Below are positions 34,712 through 45,027 of a stretch of 64,000 nucleotides of DNA, piece by piece. The stretch is from Phycomyces blakesleeanus NRRL 1555(-) (taxonomy: Eukaryota; Mucoromycota; Mucoromycetes; Mucorales; Phycomycetaceae), in contig NW_017265187.1 of assembly GCF_001638985.1 (NCBI RefSeq), forward strand, positions 124,001 to 188,000, written 5' to 3'. The position numbers and the translations under genes were made by a program. The notes under the pieces are model-generated. The model searched no databases, was not told the origin of the DNA, and was given only the letters and a program-made list of their open reading frames with translations. Numbering within the stretch: position 1 is the first letter of the stretch; each line of letters begins with the position of its first letter.

Positions 34712-34761
34712 TATTACTATTACTATTACTATTACTATTACTATTACTATTACTATTACTA
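34712..34761. repeat. (TTACTA)n microsatellite
   Basis: About eight hexamer units upstream of NOP58. Confidence 0.9.
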
Positions 34762-34792
34762 GCATCATTGATATGAAAAAATACATATAATT

Positions 34793-34858
34793 ACACACAC
34801 ACACACACACACACATTGTATATATGTAAATATGCTTGTGTGTGTGTGTGTGTGTGTG
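34793..34858. repeat. (AC)11 and (TG)11 facing repeats, potential hairpin
   Basis: 22-nt AC arm, 22-nt loop, 22-nt TG arm, ending 48 bp before the NOP58 ATG. The arms are perfectly complementary. Confidence 0.85.
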
Positions 34859-34906
34859 GGTCCGTACTCAAGATTGACTTGTTATTAATTCCACGCGATC
34901 TAGACA

Positions 34907-36909
34907 ATGCTTGTCCTTTACGAGACTGCTGCTGGTTACGCTCTCTTCAAGCTTGTCAATGATGCCAAGCTTGAAAAGGCCGATGACATTTGGAAGGATT
35001 TCGAGACTGCCGAACAAGCCAACCAGGCGTAAGTTCAATTTAAGCCTTTTTTTTTGTTTTCTTCTTCCACCTAGAAATATACTACTGTTATATACAGACA
35101 GGAAAATACAAACAAACATATATGCAGCAATTTGTACTAATAATAATACAGTATCAAGCTCAAGGCTTTCAAGAAGTTCGAAAACACTACCGATGCTCTT
35201 TCTGCTGTGACCGGTATCGTCGAAGGCAAGGTTCCCAAGAACTTGAAGAAGTTCTTGGAAAGTGAGATTTCTGAGAAGGATATGAAGAAGGAAAAGCTTA
35301 TTATCAGTGACCCCAAGCTTGGTATGTAAAAAAAATAAAAACAAAACTTTGGATGCAGGCACATTGTAGACAGTAACATTAATACCTTGTAACAAATGAA
35401 AAAAAAAAAAAAACTTACATATATATATATGCTCTGGATAATTGTGTTTTACAGGAAGTGCAATCAACAAGAAGTTGGGCATTAGCGTTATTTCCGATTC
35501 GACTGTCTTGGATCTCTACAGAGGTATCCGTCAGCAGTTTGAGTCCCTTGTCTCCGGCCTCTCTCCTTCCGATCTTTCTGCCATGTCTCTTGGTTTGTCT
35601 CACTCTCTCTCCCGTTATAAGCTCAAGTTCAGCCCCGACAAGGTTGACACCATGATTGTCCAGGCAATCGCTCTTCTCGATGACCTCGACAAGGAATTGA
35701 ACACATATGCTATGCGTGTCAAGGAATGGTACGGCTGGCACTTCCCCGAGATGGGCAAGATCATTGTCGATAACCTCGCCTATGCCAAGGTTGTCAAGAT
35801 GATGGGTTTCCGTACCAACGCCCACTCTACCGAGCTTTCCGCTATCCTCCCTGAGGAGTTGGAGGCTGAAGTCAAGGAAGCTGCCGAGATCTCCATGGGT
35901 ACTGAAATTTCTGAGGAGGATATTGAGAACATTCACTGCCTGTGCGACCAAGTCATCTCCATTACCGAATACAGACAGCAATTGTACGAATACTTGAAGA
36001 ACCGTATGAATGGTAAATACACATTTCAATTTCTATTGTTTTAGATAGATAGATAGATAGATAGATAGATATATATATATCTGGGTGTATGTGTAAAGGA
36101 GTGAGTGAGTGAGTGAGTTAGATAAAATGTACTTCTTACACAGAATGAAATAAAGAAAAGGGAAATGAACGACAAAAAAAAGGCATTAGCATCAATAACG
36201 ACAGCAACACAATTAAAAACCCTCATTATGAGAAAACCAACTAATATAACACGTATGTTGTTTATTAGCTATTGCTCCTAATCTCACCATCCTCGTCGGT
36301 GAGCTCGTCGGTGCTCGTCTTATTTCCCATGCTGGTTCTCTGATGAACTTGGCCAAGCAGCCCGCTTCCACCATCCAGATTCTTGGTGCCGAAAAGGCTC
36401 TTTTCCGTGCCTTGAAGACCAAGCACAACACTCCCAAATACGGTCTGATCTACCACGCTTCGTTGGTTGGACAGGCTGGTGCTAAGCACAAGGCCAAGGT
36501 TGCCCGTGTCTTGGCTACAAAGACTGCAATTGCTCTGAGAGTTGATGCTCTTGGTGATGGTGAATCACCTGATGTTGGTACTGATGGCCGCATCAAGGTT
36601 GAGGCTAGAATCCAGATGTTGGAGGGTCGCGTTAATGCTAGAGCCAACAAGGAGAAGCCTGCCCAGAAACAGCAGAAGTTCCAGTTCAATAAGACAGCAC
36701 AGTACAACGCACAGAGTGATGTTGCTATGACTGAGGCACCCAAGGAAGTCGAGGAGCCAAAGAAGAGAAAGATCGAAGAAGTTGAGGTGCCAGAGGCAAA
36801 GGAGGAGAAGAAGGCCAAGAAGGAGAAGAAGGAAAAGAAGGAGAAGAAGGAGAAGAAGGACAAGAAGGAGAAGAAGGAAAAGAAGGACAAGAAGGACAAG
36901 AGCGAGTAA
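34907..36909 (+). CDS. NOP58: NOP58, box C/D snoRNP core protein
   Basis: Nucleolar scaffold that, with Nop56, Snu13 and fibrillarin, forms box C/D snoRNPs for rRNA 2'-O-methylation. Exons 34907-35028, 35152-35321, 35455-36012 and 36269-36909 give 496 residues. NOP5NT begins [25 protein letters not shown]-type region: [20 protein letters not shown] and [19 protein letters not shown]. Nop domain: [40 protein letters not shown] and [14 protein letters not shown]. The C-terminal 40 residues are a KKEKKD-type tail, typical of Nop58/Nop56. I looked for an intron-encoded box C/D snoRNA in intron 3 and found no C/D box pair. The coding sequence is less AT-rich than its neighbours, in keeping with high expression. 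Confidence 0.96.
36045..36069. repeat. (GATA)n microsatellite in NOP58 intron 3
   Basis: Six GATA units near the 5' end of the 256-bp intron, followed by (GAGT)n at 36101-36119. Confidence 0.9.
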
Positions 36910-37272
36910 AGAATATCTTTTGATTCCTTGTAGTTCTTTCCAACCCACCCTTTCCCTTTTTTTTTGTAAGAAAACTGTTATTATTGTTCATTTTTAATTT
37001 TTTGCATATAAAATCTCTCACGTACTTAGACGGATGAAGCTGCCTGTATTTAATTTTTTTTTAAAAGAAATCAAAGGGATGTATATAACAAAGAGAAAGG
37101 GATAGGTCTTGAAATGTAGGCAATATATACATTACATACATTATATACACTGTATACATTATACTTGCATTACTGCTTCTGATAGCATCAAAGTAAGTAC
37201 AGAATGGTGCGATGGCAGTGGTGACGTTGTGTGTTCAAAAGAAAGGGTTTCCAAGGAGTCAAAAGGCTTTAG

Positions 37273-37308
<36 letters not shown>

Positions 37309-37449
37309 GGTCTTTGTAGTCCATCAAATCCCATTTAAACCCTCTCCCCTTGTTTGATTATATTTCTCCTTTTCAACCTTTTTTTTTTCCTTAAGAAAAA
37401 AGAAGCTTCACAGTCCTTCACACTCCTTTGCTACTACAATTCTAGCGGC
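36910..37449. other. Intergenic, NOP58 3' side
   Basis: Contains TACAT/TATAC-type repeats (37122-37162) and a (GT)n tract at 37274-37304. No gene seen. TTTTTTTT at about 36958 may be part of the 3' UTR. Confidence 0.5.
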
Positions 37450-38639
37450 ATGTCCTACACCGCATTGATCCACACGTCTCTCTCTCTTTCCTCTGCCAAC
37501 CAAAAGAACCCTGTGGAGGAGCATGTACGAAAATAAAAATATTAATTAATCATTAATCATTAATAATCCAAGGCTCAAAGCTCAACATTAATTACAACCA
37601 CAACCACAATAGCAGCACCAGCAAGAATAGTAACGACAACCATGATAATTATTATTATAACAATAATTTTCAAGAAATACATTTTACTATCTTTAATATA
37701 CACAAGGTTGTTGATAATAATGAAACTCTCTTTTTTTTTGTTGGTTTGTAGAGATATCCAAAAAGATTTACTAAGCAACGTCTAAAACCATTTGGAACCG
37801 GTCCATGGTTGACAAGCTCAGAATCCCAAAATGGCAAGCTTGAAAGTCAGAAAGAAACCCAAGATAAGGACGTGCTACACGGTGTTCCTCTAGAGACGAT
37901 CTTGCATCCGCAGCCAAGTGAATCAACCCGAAGCAAAATAAAGTCGCTTCGATTGAGGATCAGACAAGCTCTCAAGGCACCAATCCAGACTCCTACACCT
38001 TATTTGCGTCCACCTACAGAACCACTTGGTGGTCTGAGACAGTCGCCCTCAGACCGGTTTCTCAATCGAAAGGTGCTCTCGCACAGTGTCAGCTACTCAT
38101 ACTCTTCTCCAGGGGATCGAGAAGTGTCTTGTTCACTCGACAGCACAACCCCTGAGCCCAGTACGCCTACATTGGTACCGATTCCAATCCGGACCTCATT
38201 GGCCAGCAAGATCAAGTATCGGTTTATCGACAAAAAAAAGGCCAGGCTTCAGAAATCGGTGTCCTTTAGTGCCGGCAGTCTTCCTTCTTCTGCGTCGTCT
38301 GACCACATCACACCCTTTCTTGAACCAACCACCACCCTGTCATCGCCACTGTTCGAACAGTCAGACTGCGCACCGATGGATGAGGATCCACGGCCCGATC
38401 CGATCCGGCAGCGAAAAGAAGCCAGGCGACTGATGTCCGTGCGGTTTGCCAAGACGGCGTCTGTGCATGGTGCATTGTCCAAGTATGAATATGATAGAGG
38501 GTCTGATCCGGAAGCCGCCTGCACTCGTCTGACGGCTGAACTGGCCGCATTAATCAAAGAAGAATTAAATGATTACAAGATGAATGAAATGCAGATCCAT
38601 GCAGCCAGTCGATGCTACACTCATCTCTTTCCTCTTTAA
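37450..38639 (+). CDS. Unknown fungal protein with KxVSF/VRF docking-like motifs
   Basis: Two exons, 37450-37524 (MSYTALIHTSLSLSSANQ to EEH) and 37752-38639 (RYPKRFTKQRLKPFGTGPW onward), phase 0, 320 residues. Family not firmly recognised. It is a Ser/Pro/Arg-rich, probably disordered protein. Motifs: LQKSVSFSAGSLPSS (about residue 205; KSVSF fits the PP1-docking RVxF pattern and a phosphorylatable Ser), and a second RLMSVRFAKTASVHG. The C terminus is compact and looks conserved: SKYEYDRGSDPEAACTRLTA, then LAALIKEELNDYKMNEMQIH and a final SRCYTHLFPL. A regulatory or cortical adaptor role is possible but unproven. Confidence 0.72.
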
Positions 38640-39030
38640 AACAAAACAAACCAAGACACAACAACAGATGATTATAATTATAATTATGATCTTTATCGAG
38701 AAACGAAATTAAACCAGTCTTCTTTGTTACTAGGCAACAAGCAATACTTTTTTTTAAAAAAAAAAAGAGTTTAAAATAAAACCAAATAGAGAAAGTCAAA
38801 CATATATATATAAAACACGAATCAAAAACTGTTTTTTTTTTAATATAAAAATAAATGTGAGTGTGTGTATGTATGTATTTGTGTGTGAAATAAGAACATA
38901 TATATAGGGTGTTTCAATTTCTCTCATATTGAAAGAAGAAGTAAAGAATAAATAAATAAATAAATAAAGAAACCTATATGACATATAGATATATACATGT
39001 ATATAAAAACAAGATTAATAATTATTATTA

Positions 39031-39064
<34 letters not shown>

Positions 39065-39657
39065 TGGAATAATAAAGATAATGATGATGATGAAAGGAAG
39101 AAAGACGAAAAGTGGGGGTGGTCAAAAGGAAAAGGAATACTTTTTTTAAGCAAAATAAAATAGAACAAGGGAATTGAAAGAAAAATTACAACGCCATCAC
39201 AAAAAGGCTGGAAGGGTAAGGGTAATCAAGAGAGAAAGATATATATGAAGGAAGGGAAATGAACAGAATAGGGAGGAGGTCAAGGGGAGGTAAAGGCATA
39301 ATACAACAGTAATAATACTAATTTTGGCAAAAAAAAAATGAAATATGAAAGAAAGAGATAGAACATATACACACAAAATGAATGGTTGGGAGGGGGGATC
39401 AAATATAGACAATCAGAGCAGCAGAAATATAAGAATAGATAGATAGAAATAAAGGCAAAGGTAAAGGTAAAGGTAAAGGTAAAGAAGGGAAGGGAAGGAT
39501 ACTGTCTGGAAAGGGTAATAAAATTCATGATAATAAACAAGGAAGGGTTTGGCGGTGGATTACAAGAAAGAGAAAGGGGTTTTTGGGATCAAAGAAAAGG
39601 ATTGTGATATGTACAGATAAAGAAAACAAAACAAAAATAAACAAACGCAAGAGGTTT
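38640..39657. other. Convergent intergenic region
   Basis: Between the 3' ends of the 37450 gene and the ankyrin gene. Holds (ATT)n at about 39028-39062, (GGTAAA)n at 39453-39484 and GA-rich tracts. Open frames across 39197-39728 on the minus strand are low-complexity Phe/Leu/Ser translations of these repeats, so I do not call them. Confidence 0.6.
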
Positions 39658-41685
39658 TCAAAGAGTGAGCTTTTTTGAAGGGCGAGGAGGAGCAGTGGCA
39701 GATCTTGGGCGAGTAGGACGAGAAGCACGTTTGATAGCTCTTTCGATCATGACTAAAATGTCCAGGAAGATAATCATCTTGTTAGCTTACAAAGATAGGC
39801 AATATCTGAATAATTCAACCAAAACAATGTACTTACATCGACATCTCTTACGATCTACAGGCGACTCTGGACAGTCCTGAATACAGAGTCCGTGCTGGGT
39901 CTTGGCTTGCAAATTGGCTTCTTTGCATGACGCAAGATATTCAAGAGAATCCCACAGTCCAAGAGCTGCAGCATAGTGAAGTGCTGTCCAACCTGTATAT
40001 GGTAAAATGGAATTAATATTGATATTGATATTTAAATACTTATCTACTTATCTACCCAACATTTATATTGTCAAAAGAAACTTACCGTCATTGTCAGGAT
40101 GGTTCATATTAATATTTGCATCTTGTACGAGGTAACGGACCACGGACTCATGACCGTGCATTAAGGCAAGATGCAGCAGCGAACGGTTGTGAACATCCCC
40201 TGTTGTGTGTCGCATAGAGAAGATTCCGGACTGCTCAATTGTCCGGTCAATGATTTCCGTGAGCTCGGTAAGATCACCTCGGACACAGGCGTCAACGAGT
40301 ACAATCTGGGGCATAAAATGTACCTGACGTGGTGGGTGGGTGTGCTTTTCGCTCACAGTAGGCCGGTTTTCTCCTTCTATTTCTTCTACTACTGTTACTA
40401 CATTCTCTTCGTCTTCGTCTTCGTCTTCGTCTTCGTCATCTTCATCTTCATCATCTTCGGCTTCTTCGGCTTCTTCGTCTGCATCTTCTTCAGCTGCCTG
40501 GTGTTGATAATCAGTTGGGACTGATGGGAAACACGATGGTCTCGGCAGTTTAAGTGAACCCTGGATTGCCCAGCTATCCCACTCCGATGCTGGAGAAGGA
40601 GCCGAGGGCAAGGCTGGGGGTGACCAGCAGCGATCGAGTGGTGTAGAGGATGCGGCTTTGGCTGTGTCTTGAATGGGTTCTTCGACTGACGAAAGAGATG
40701 AGAAGGATGATGTAGAAGATGACGATGAAAAGGATAAGGGGGAAAGCGTTGGACGCGAAATAAGATCATCTGTGACGGGATAAATGGTATCTTGCTGAGC
40801 ACCAAGACGCTTCTTCTGATCAATTTGGACAGAAGCAAAATAGTCTTGTGGGATAGGAAGTCTGATGGGCTCACGAGCTTCCTCTGTGCCCTGGACGGCT
40901 TTTTTCATGAGGAGGGAAGGTAGTGGCTGGACGGATGATTGGCGGGGTGCGGATGGGACGGTTACTGTTATTTTTGCAATTGCAGTTGTTGTTTTTGTTG
41001 TTGTTGTTGCTGTTGAAATCGCGGCTGCCGATGATGCTGCTCGGGGGCGGTTTGTTATTGTTGCAATACTTGTTGCAGTAGATGAGGTCTTCCTGGTTAG
41101 ACTTTGGGGACCCAGGGCAGACAGACAATCGGGATGAGAACAATCGACCGGGCCGAGATTACGGGCATTCCGGAAGGCAGGGTCCGCACCGCAGTCGAGC
41201 AGAAGTCGTACAAGACGAGGCATGTTAAGAAAACAGGCGACATGAAGAGAGCTGTTACGCTGACCCCATAGGTGGTTCACAAAAATCTGGACTTCTTTTG
41301 GACTTGCGGTTTGTCGCAAAAAGCCCAGAATCAAATGAGCCATTCCGTCGCGGCGCTGCAAAAGAGCGAGCTGAAGAGCGTTTAGATCCGTGACTTGTTT
41401 TCCGAACTTGCGGACGGCTTCTGATCGGATAGGAAGGTCGAATTGGATCACACGATGCTTGTGGGATGCAGGGAAGAGAAGAGGGTCGTTTGCTGCTCTA
41501 AGGGTCAATAAGACACGCGTAAGATGGGGAGCACGTTCGGGATCCTGTGAGAGGGTTGTGAAGGCATCCCTGCTGTCGTTTGCGATCATGGACTGGATAG
41601 ATTTCCAGAGTCGTGAAGGTGAACAGCAACTGGCAGATGTGCACTGCTTTGTAGGATGATGACTGTCATGAAGGACGGCAGCCAT
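39658..41685 (-). CDS. Ankyrin-repeat protein with acidic tract
   Basis: Three exons (41685-40086, 39992-39837, 39785-39658), 627 residues. Repeats: NALQLALLQRRDGMAHLIL (about 102-120), SSLHVACFLNMPRLVRLLLD with CGADPAFRNA (about 145-174), then after a long linker VDACVRGDLTELTEIIDRTI, SLLHLALMHGHESVVRYLVQ and, across intron 1, GWTALHYAAALGLWDSLEYL. Two repeat pairs are thus split by about 300 residues of Ser/Thr/Ala-rich linker with a 30-residue Asp/Glu run encoded by a CTTCGT-type repeat. The last exon adds MIIFLDILVMIERAIKRASR and a basic tail; the short hydrophobic stretch is not long enough to call a membrane helix. Partner unknown. Confidence 0.82.
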
Positions 41686-41698
41686 AATAATGTGAGTG

Positions 41699-41701
<3 letters not shown>

Positions 41702-41740
<39 letters not shown>
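41702..41740. repeat. (GA)n microsatellite
   Basis: About 19 units, just upstream of the ankyrin gene's ATG at 41685 (its 5' leader/promoter). Confidence 0.95.
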
Positions 41741-41744
<4 letters not shown>

Positions 41745-41828
41745 TGTGTGTGTGTGTTGTTTGTGAATTTGTGAATTTGTGTGTATTTTTATTTTATTTA
41801 TTTATTTTCTTAAAAAAAAAATAAGAAT

Positions 41829-41880
41829 ATATAATATAATATAATATAATATAATATAATATAATATAATATAATATAAT
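41829..41880. repeat. (ATAAT)n pentanucleotide repeat
   Basis: About ten pentamer units without interruption. Confidence 0.95.
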
Positions 41881-43163
41881 GTATGTATATAGAGATAGAT
41901 ATAAAGAGAAAAAGAAAAGAGAAAGAAAGAGAGAAAGACTAAAGATGAATAAAATCTGGTGGATTCTTATCCCTGCAAAAGCATAGACCCACGGACAAGT
42001 CAGAAGTGAAAAATATGTGTGTACAGACACATAGACGGAAGGGCATGTGGCTGGCTTGTACAATTGGCCTTGCTATAAAAGAATAACCCATTTTGGTATG
42101 ACTTTCCGTGGTTCCGACTGGGGCAAGACTTTTATTTATTTTTGGCTGTTCAGATCTCAATCGTTTGTGTGTGTGTGTGCGACTATATTTCTTGGTCATT
42201 CTTACTCTCTGCCAAGCTTGATTGTCGAGGCAAGGTACTGTAGTCCGAGACTGGTCAATATGATAAAGTATGATCTATAGGCTAGGATAAAAAAGAAAGT
42301 CAATCTCATAAAATAAAATAAAATAAGCTTAGAAGGTAAAATAGCATAATCACAAAGAAGTAGAATTTTTACTCAAACAACCCATTTTTATTGGACCAAT
42401 AAAATCTTGTATATCATACATGTCACTTACTTTATTCAAATGACATAGACTCTTGTACACACTCGTACACCATACAAGAAGTATATATCTAATTATATAT
42501 AAAATTGATAATAAGAATGTAATAGATCTTTATTGTGCAAAATAATAAAAAATAAAGCTAAAGCTAAAATGGGTCTGATTCTATGTACTTTCTAGACACA
42601 CAGATCACCATTAGCCATATAGGTCTTTTTACATCTATCTATTTATTTATTTATTTATTTGTTTATTTATACGATTTATCACAAATAATCGATAGAATTT
42701 ATCTTTCTTGCGACTTTACAAACAGTCAAGGTAAATCTATAGACTTTTACTTTAGTTTATTTTTCTCGTTTGAATTTAGCTCTAGTGCTGTTATTATTAT
42801 CTTGTAGCACATTCAACAGTGCTAGAGGTCTGGCCGCTTGTCTTTATTATTTTTTTATTCAGTTTCTAAAAAAGTAAACGTCCCGATACACCCACATATC
42901 AATAGCAATATAGTTATAGTTATAGTTATAACTATATACTTATTTAAATGCTCATTAATAAACCAGGAATTATATCAGCCTTCTAGTTGCTTCTTGATTC
43001 GGAACAACAAAGAAAGAAACAAAGAAACAAAGAAACAAAGACAGACACCAAAATTCTTAAATATGGAAAAGGACGCAATTGTTGGAAATAATTTGTTTCA
43101 AAAGAAATATATTATGGGATATCTGTCCCTCTTCCTGGAAACATATCTATAAAATAGCAACTT

Positions 43164-43250
43164 ACACAAGCACAAGCACAAGCACAAGCACGAGAACAAG
43201 CACAAGCACAGGCACAGGCACAGATACAAGCACAGATACAGACACACACA
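43164..43250. repeat. CAAGCA/CAGGCA hexamer array
   Basis: Imperfect tandem hexamers. A similar CAGGCA array is at 53191-53220. Confidence 0.85.
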
Positions 43251-43695
43251 CAGAGAGAGAGATAGAAAATAAACTAACTGTTGGATAATAAAGAGTAGTT
43301 AGTACAAGGACTTTAAGGATAAACTCAATTGAAAGTACCCTTTTGTTAGTTTTAAAATGGATATGAAGCTATAGACTATGATCTTTAGTCTAATGATAGT
43401 ATATATAAAGAAGAAGAAAGAAGAAAGAAAGAAAACCCCTTTTGAAGATGTAAAGTATATATGTCGATGCCCGTGCATGTACACCCTGTCTTTATTATAA
43501 ATTACCCAAATATTTTCTTTGCAATATCATCAAGGCATTATAAAAGTTTGATACACTATTAAGATATATATATATATATATATACAGCTAAAATGCGTAT
43601 ATTTATCATCCTCTGGTTAGTTTGAATTGTCTTGACCATCAATTATGTTTATTATCCACAACACAATTTGAAGTATTAATGACAATGAAACTCAA

Positions 43696-43719
43696 GATAT
43701 TATACTATAGTATAATATC
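43696..43719. repeat. 24-bp perfect palindrome
   Basis: GATATTATACTA followed by its exact reverse complement, no spacer. Confidence 0.9.
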
Positions 43720-43960
43720 GTCGATCACAGTGTACATATCAGTGGATACCTATGAATGCCTTAGTACTGCATTATTGTCATGGTAACCGTTGATTGTGTC
43801 TAATAAAGTCTTCAAGTACTCCAGTTTCAACTGTCTTGTTTTGTCTTACTCACTTCAAAATTATTTTGTATCGCTAACTGATATCGAATTCAGGGCACAC
43901 AATAAGCAGGGCCTGTCCTTTCTCGGCACACTTTCTAACCATTCTACACCCAAGATGTTG

Positions 43961-43996
<36 letters not shown>

Positions 43997-44321
43997 CAAA
44001 AAAGACAAAAAAAGCTTAATTCCTGATTAGTACTTGTAAGCCAATAGAAGTGTCAGGAAGCTAAAAATTTCCATATAAAAAAAAAAAGAATTATTTGGTG
44101 TGTTGTGTGTGTATGTGGAATGGTCGGTTGTTTGGAAGTACAGTTTGAAACATATCCATTAATACAAACAACAACAACCCATGAGCGAATGTTCTTGTGT
44201 GTTTAAGCAACACCTTTCTTTGTTTGTTTCTACTCTATTAAAAGGGTATCTGTATATTTGGTGTATGTGTGCTACACAATAGTCAAATTTAGATCGCATG
44301 TTCACCATGCCTCTTGGTCAA

Positions 44322-44359
<38 letters not shown>

Positions 44360-44991
44360 ATATATATATATATAATATACTTTTGAATCTTGTATATGTG
44401 TTTTACCAACTTTAACAAATGACTAACGTATCAAACTATCTTGAATCTCAGGCTACACACAGTAATACTTTTTATTTATATTGTTAATATTATAAACAGA
44501 CTCCTTTTATTCACTCACTTGCCGGGTATTTTATATGTACACAAAAGGTGGTATGTTTTTACAGGATATACAATATGAATATATGGTGTTCAAGAAGGTG
44601 GGTTAAAGGGTGTGTTGATTCAGGGATATTTTACTGTTTTTGTTTGTTGATATTTTAAATAAATAAATAAATAATAAAATCATGGGGATATAGAAATATA
44701 GTAATTTTCTTTATTTTTTTCATTTATTTTTTTGGTATATAAATTCATCATTGGATTCTATTCTTTAGGTCCATGCACCGTCTAGATATGGTGAGTCCGA
44801 GCTCAAATGTGTGTACAGTTATTTATACAGAGAAATATAATAAAGGAAATCCCATCATAGGCATTATAGGAATCATCAAGGTTTCGCTTTTTCTTTTATA
44901 TATACAGATTATACTTTAGGGACATATTTGACCTTTGACACCCACGGATAAAGTCTCAAAAACGCACACACATTATGGAGTACAATATTTT

Positions 44992-45027
<36 letters not shown>

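Larger units (their letters stand above)
33690..34906. other. Divergent intergenic region between FHIP and NOP58
   Basis: Holds CTT/CTA triplet repeats (33785-33870), the MITE-like copy at 34163-34341, a TTACTA hexamer tract at 34712-34761 and an (AC)11/(TG)11 inverted pair at 34793-34858. A CCAAT box on the minus strand (GATTGGCT) lies at 34136-34143. Both promoters must sit here. Confidence 0.55.

Noticed and set aside
36013..36268. Possible box C/D snoRNA in NOP58 intron 3
   Set aside because: No C box (RTGATGA) with a matching D box (CTGA) and terminal stem; the intron is mostly GATA and GAGT repeats.
36450..36948. Ser/Phe- and Leu-rich frames opposite the NOP58 tail
   Set aside because: Antisense shadows of the KKE-coding repeat.
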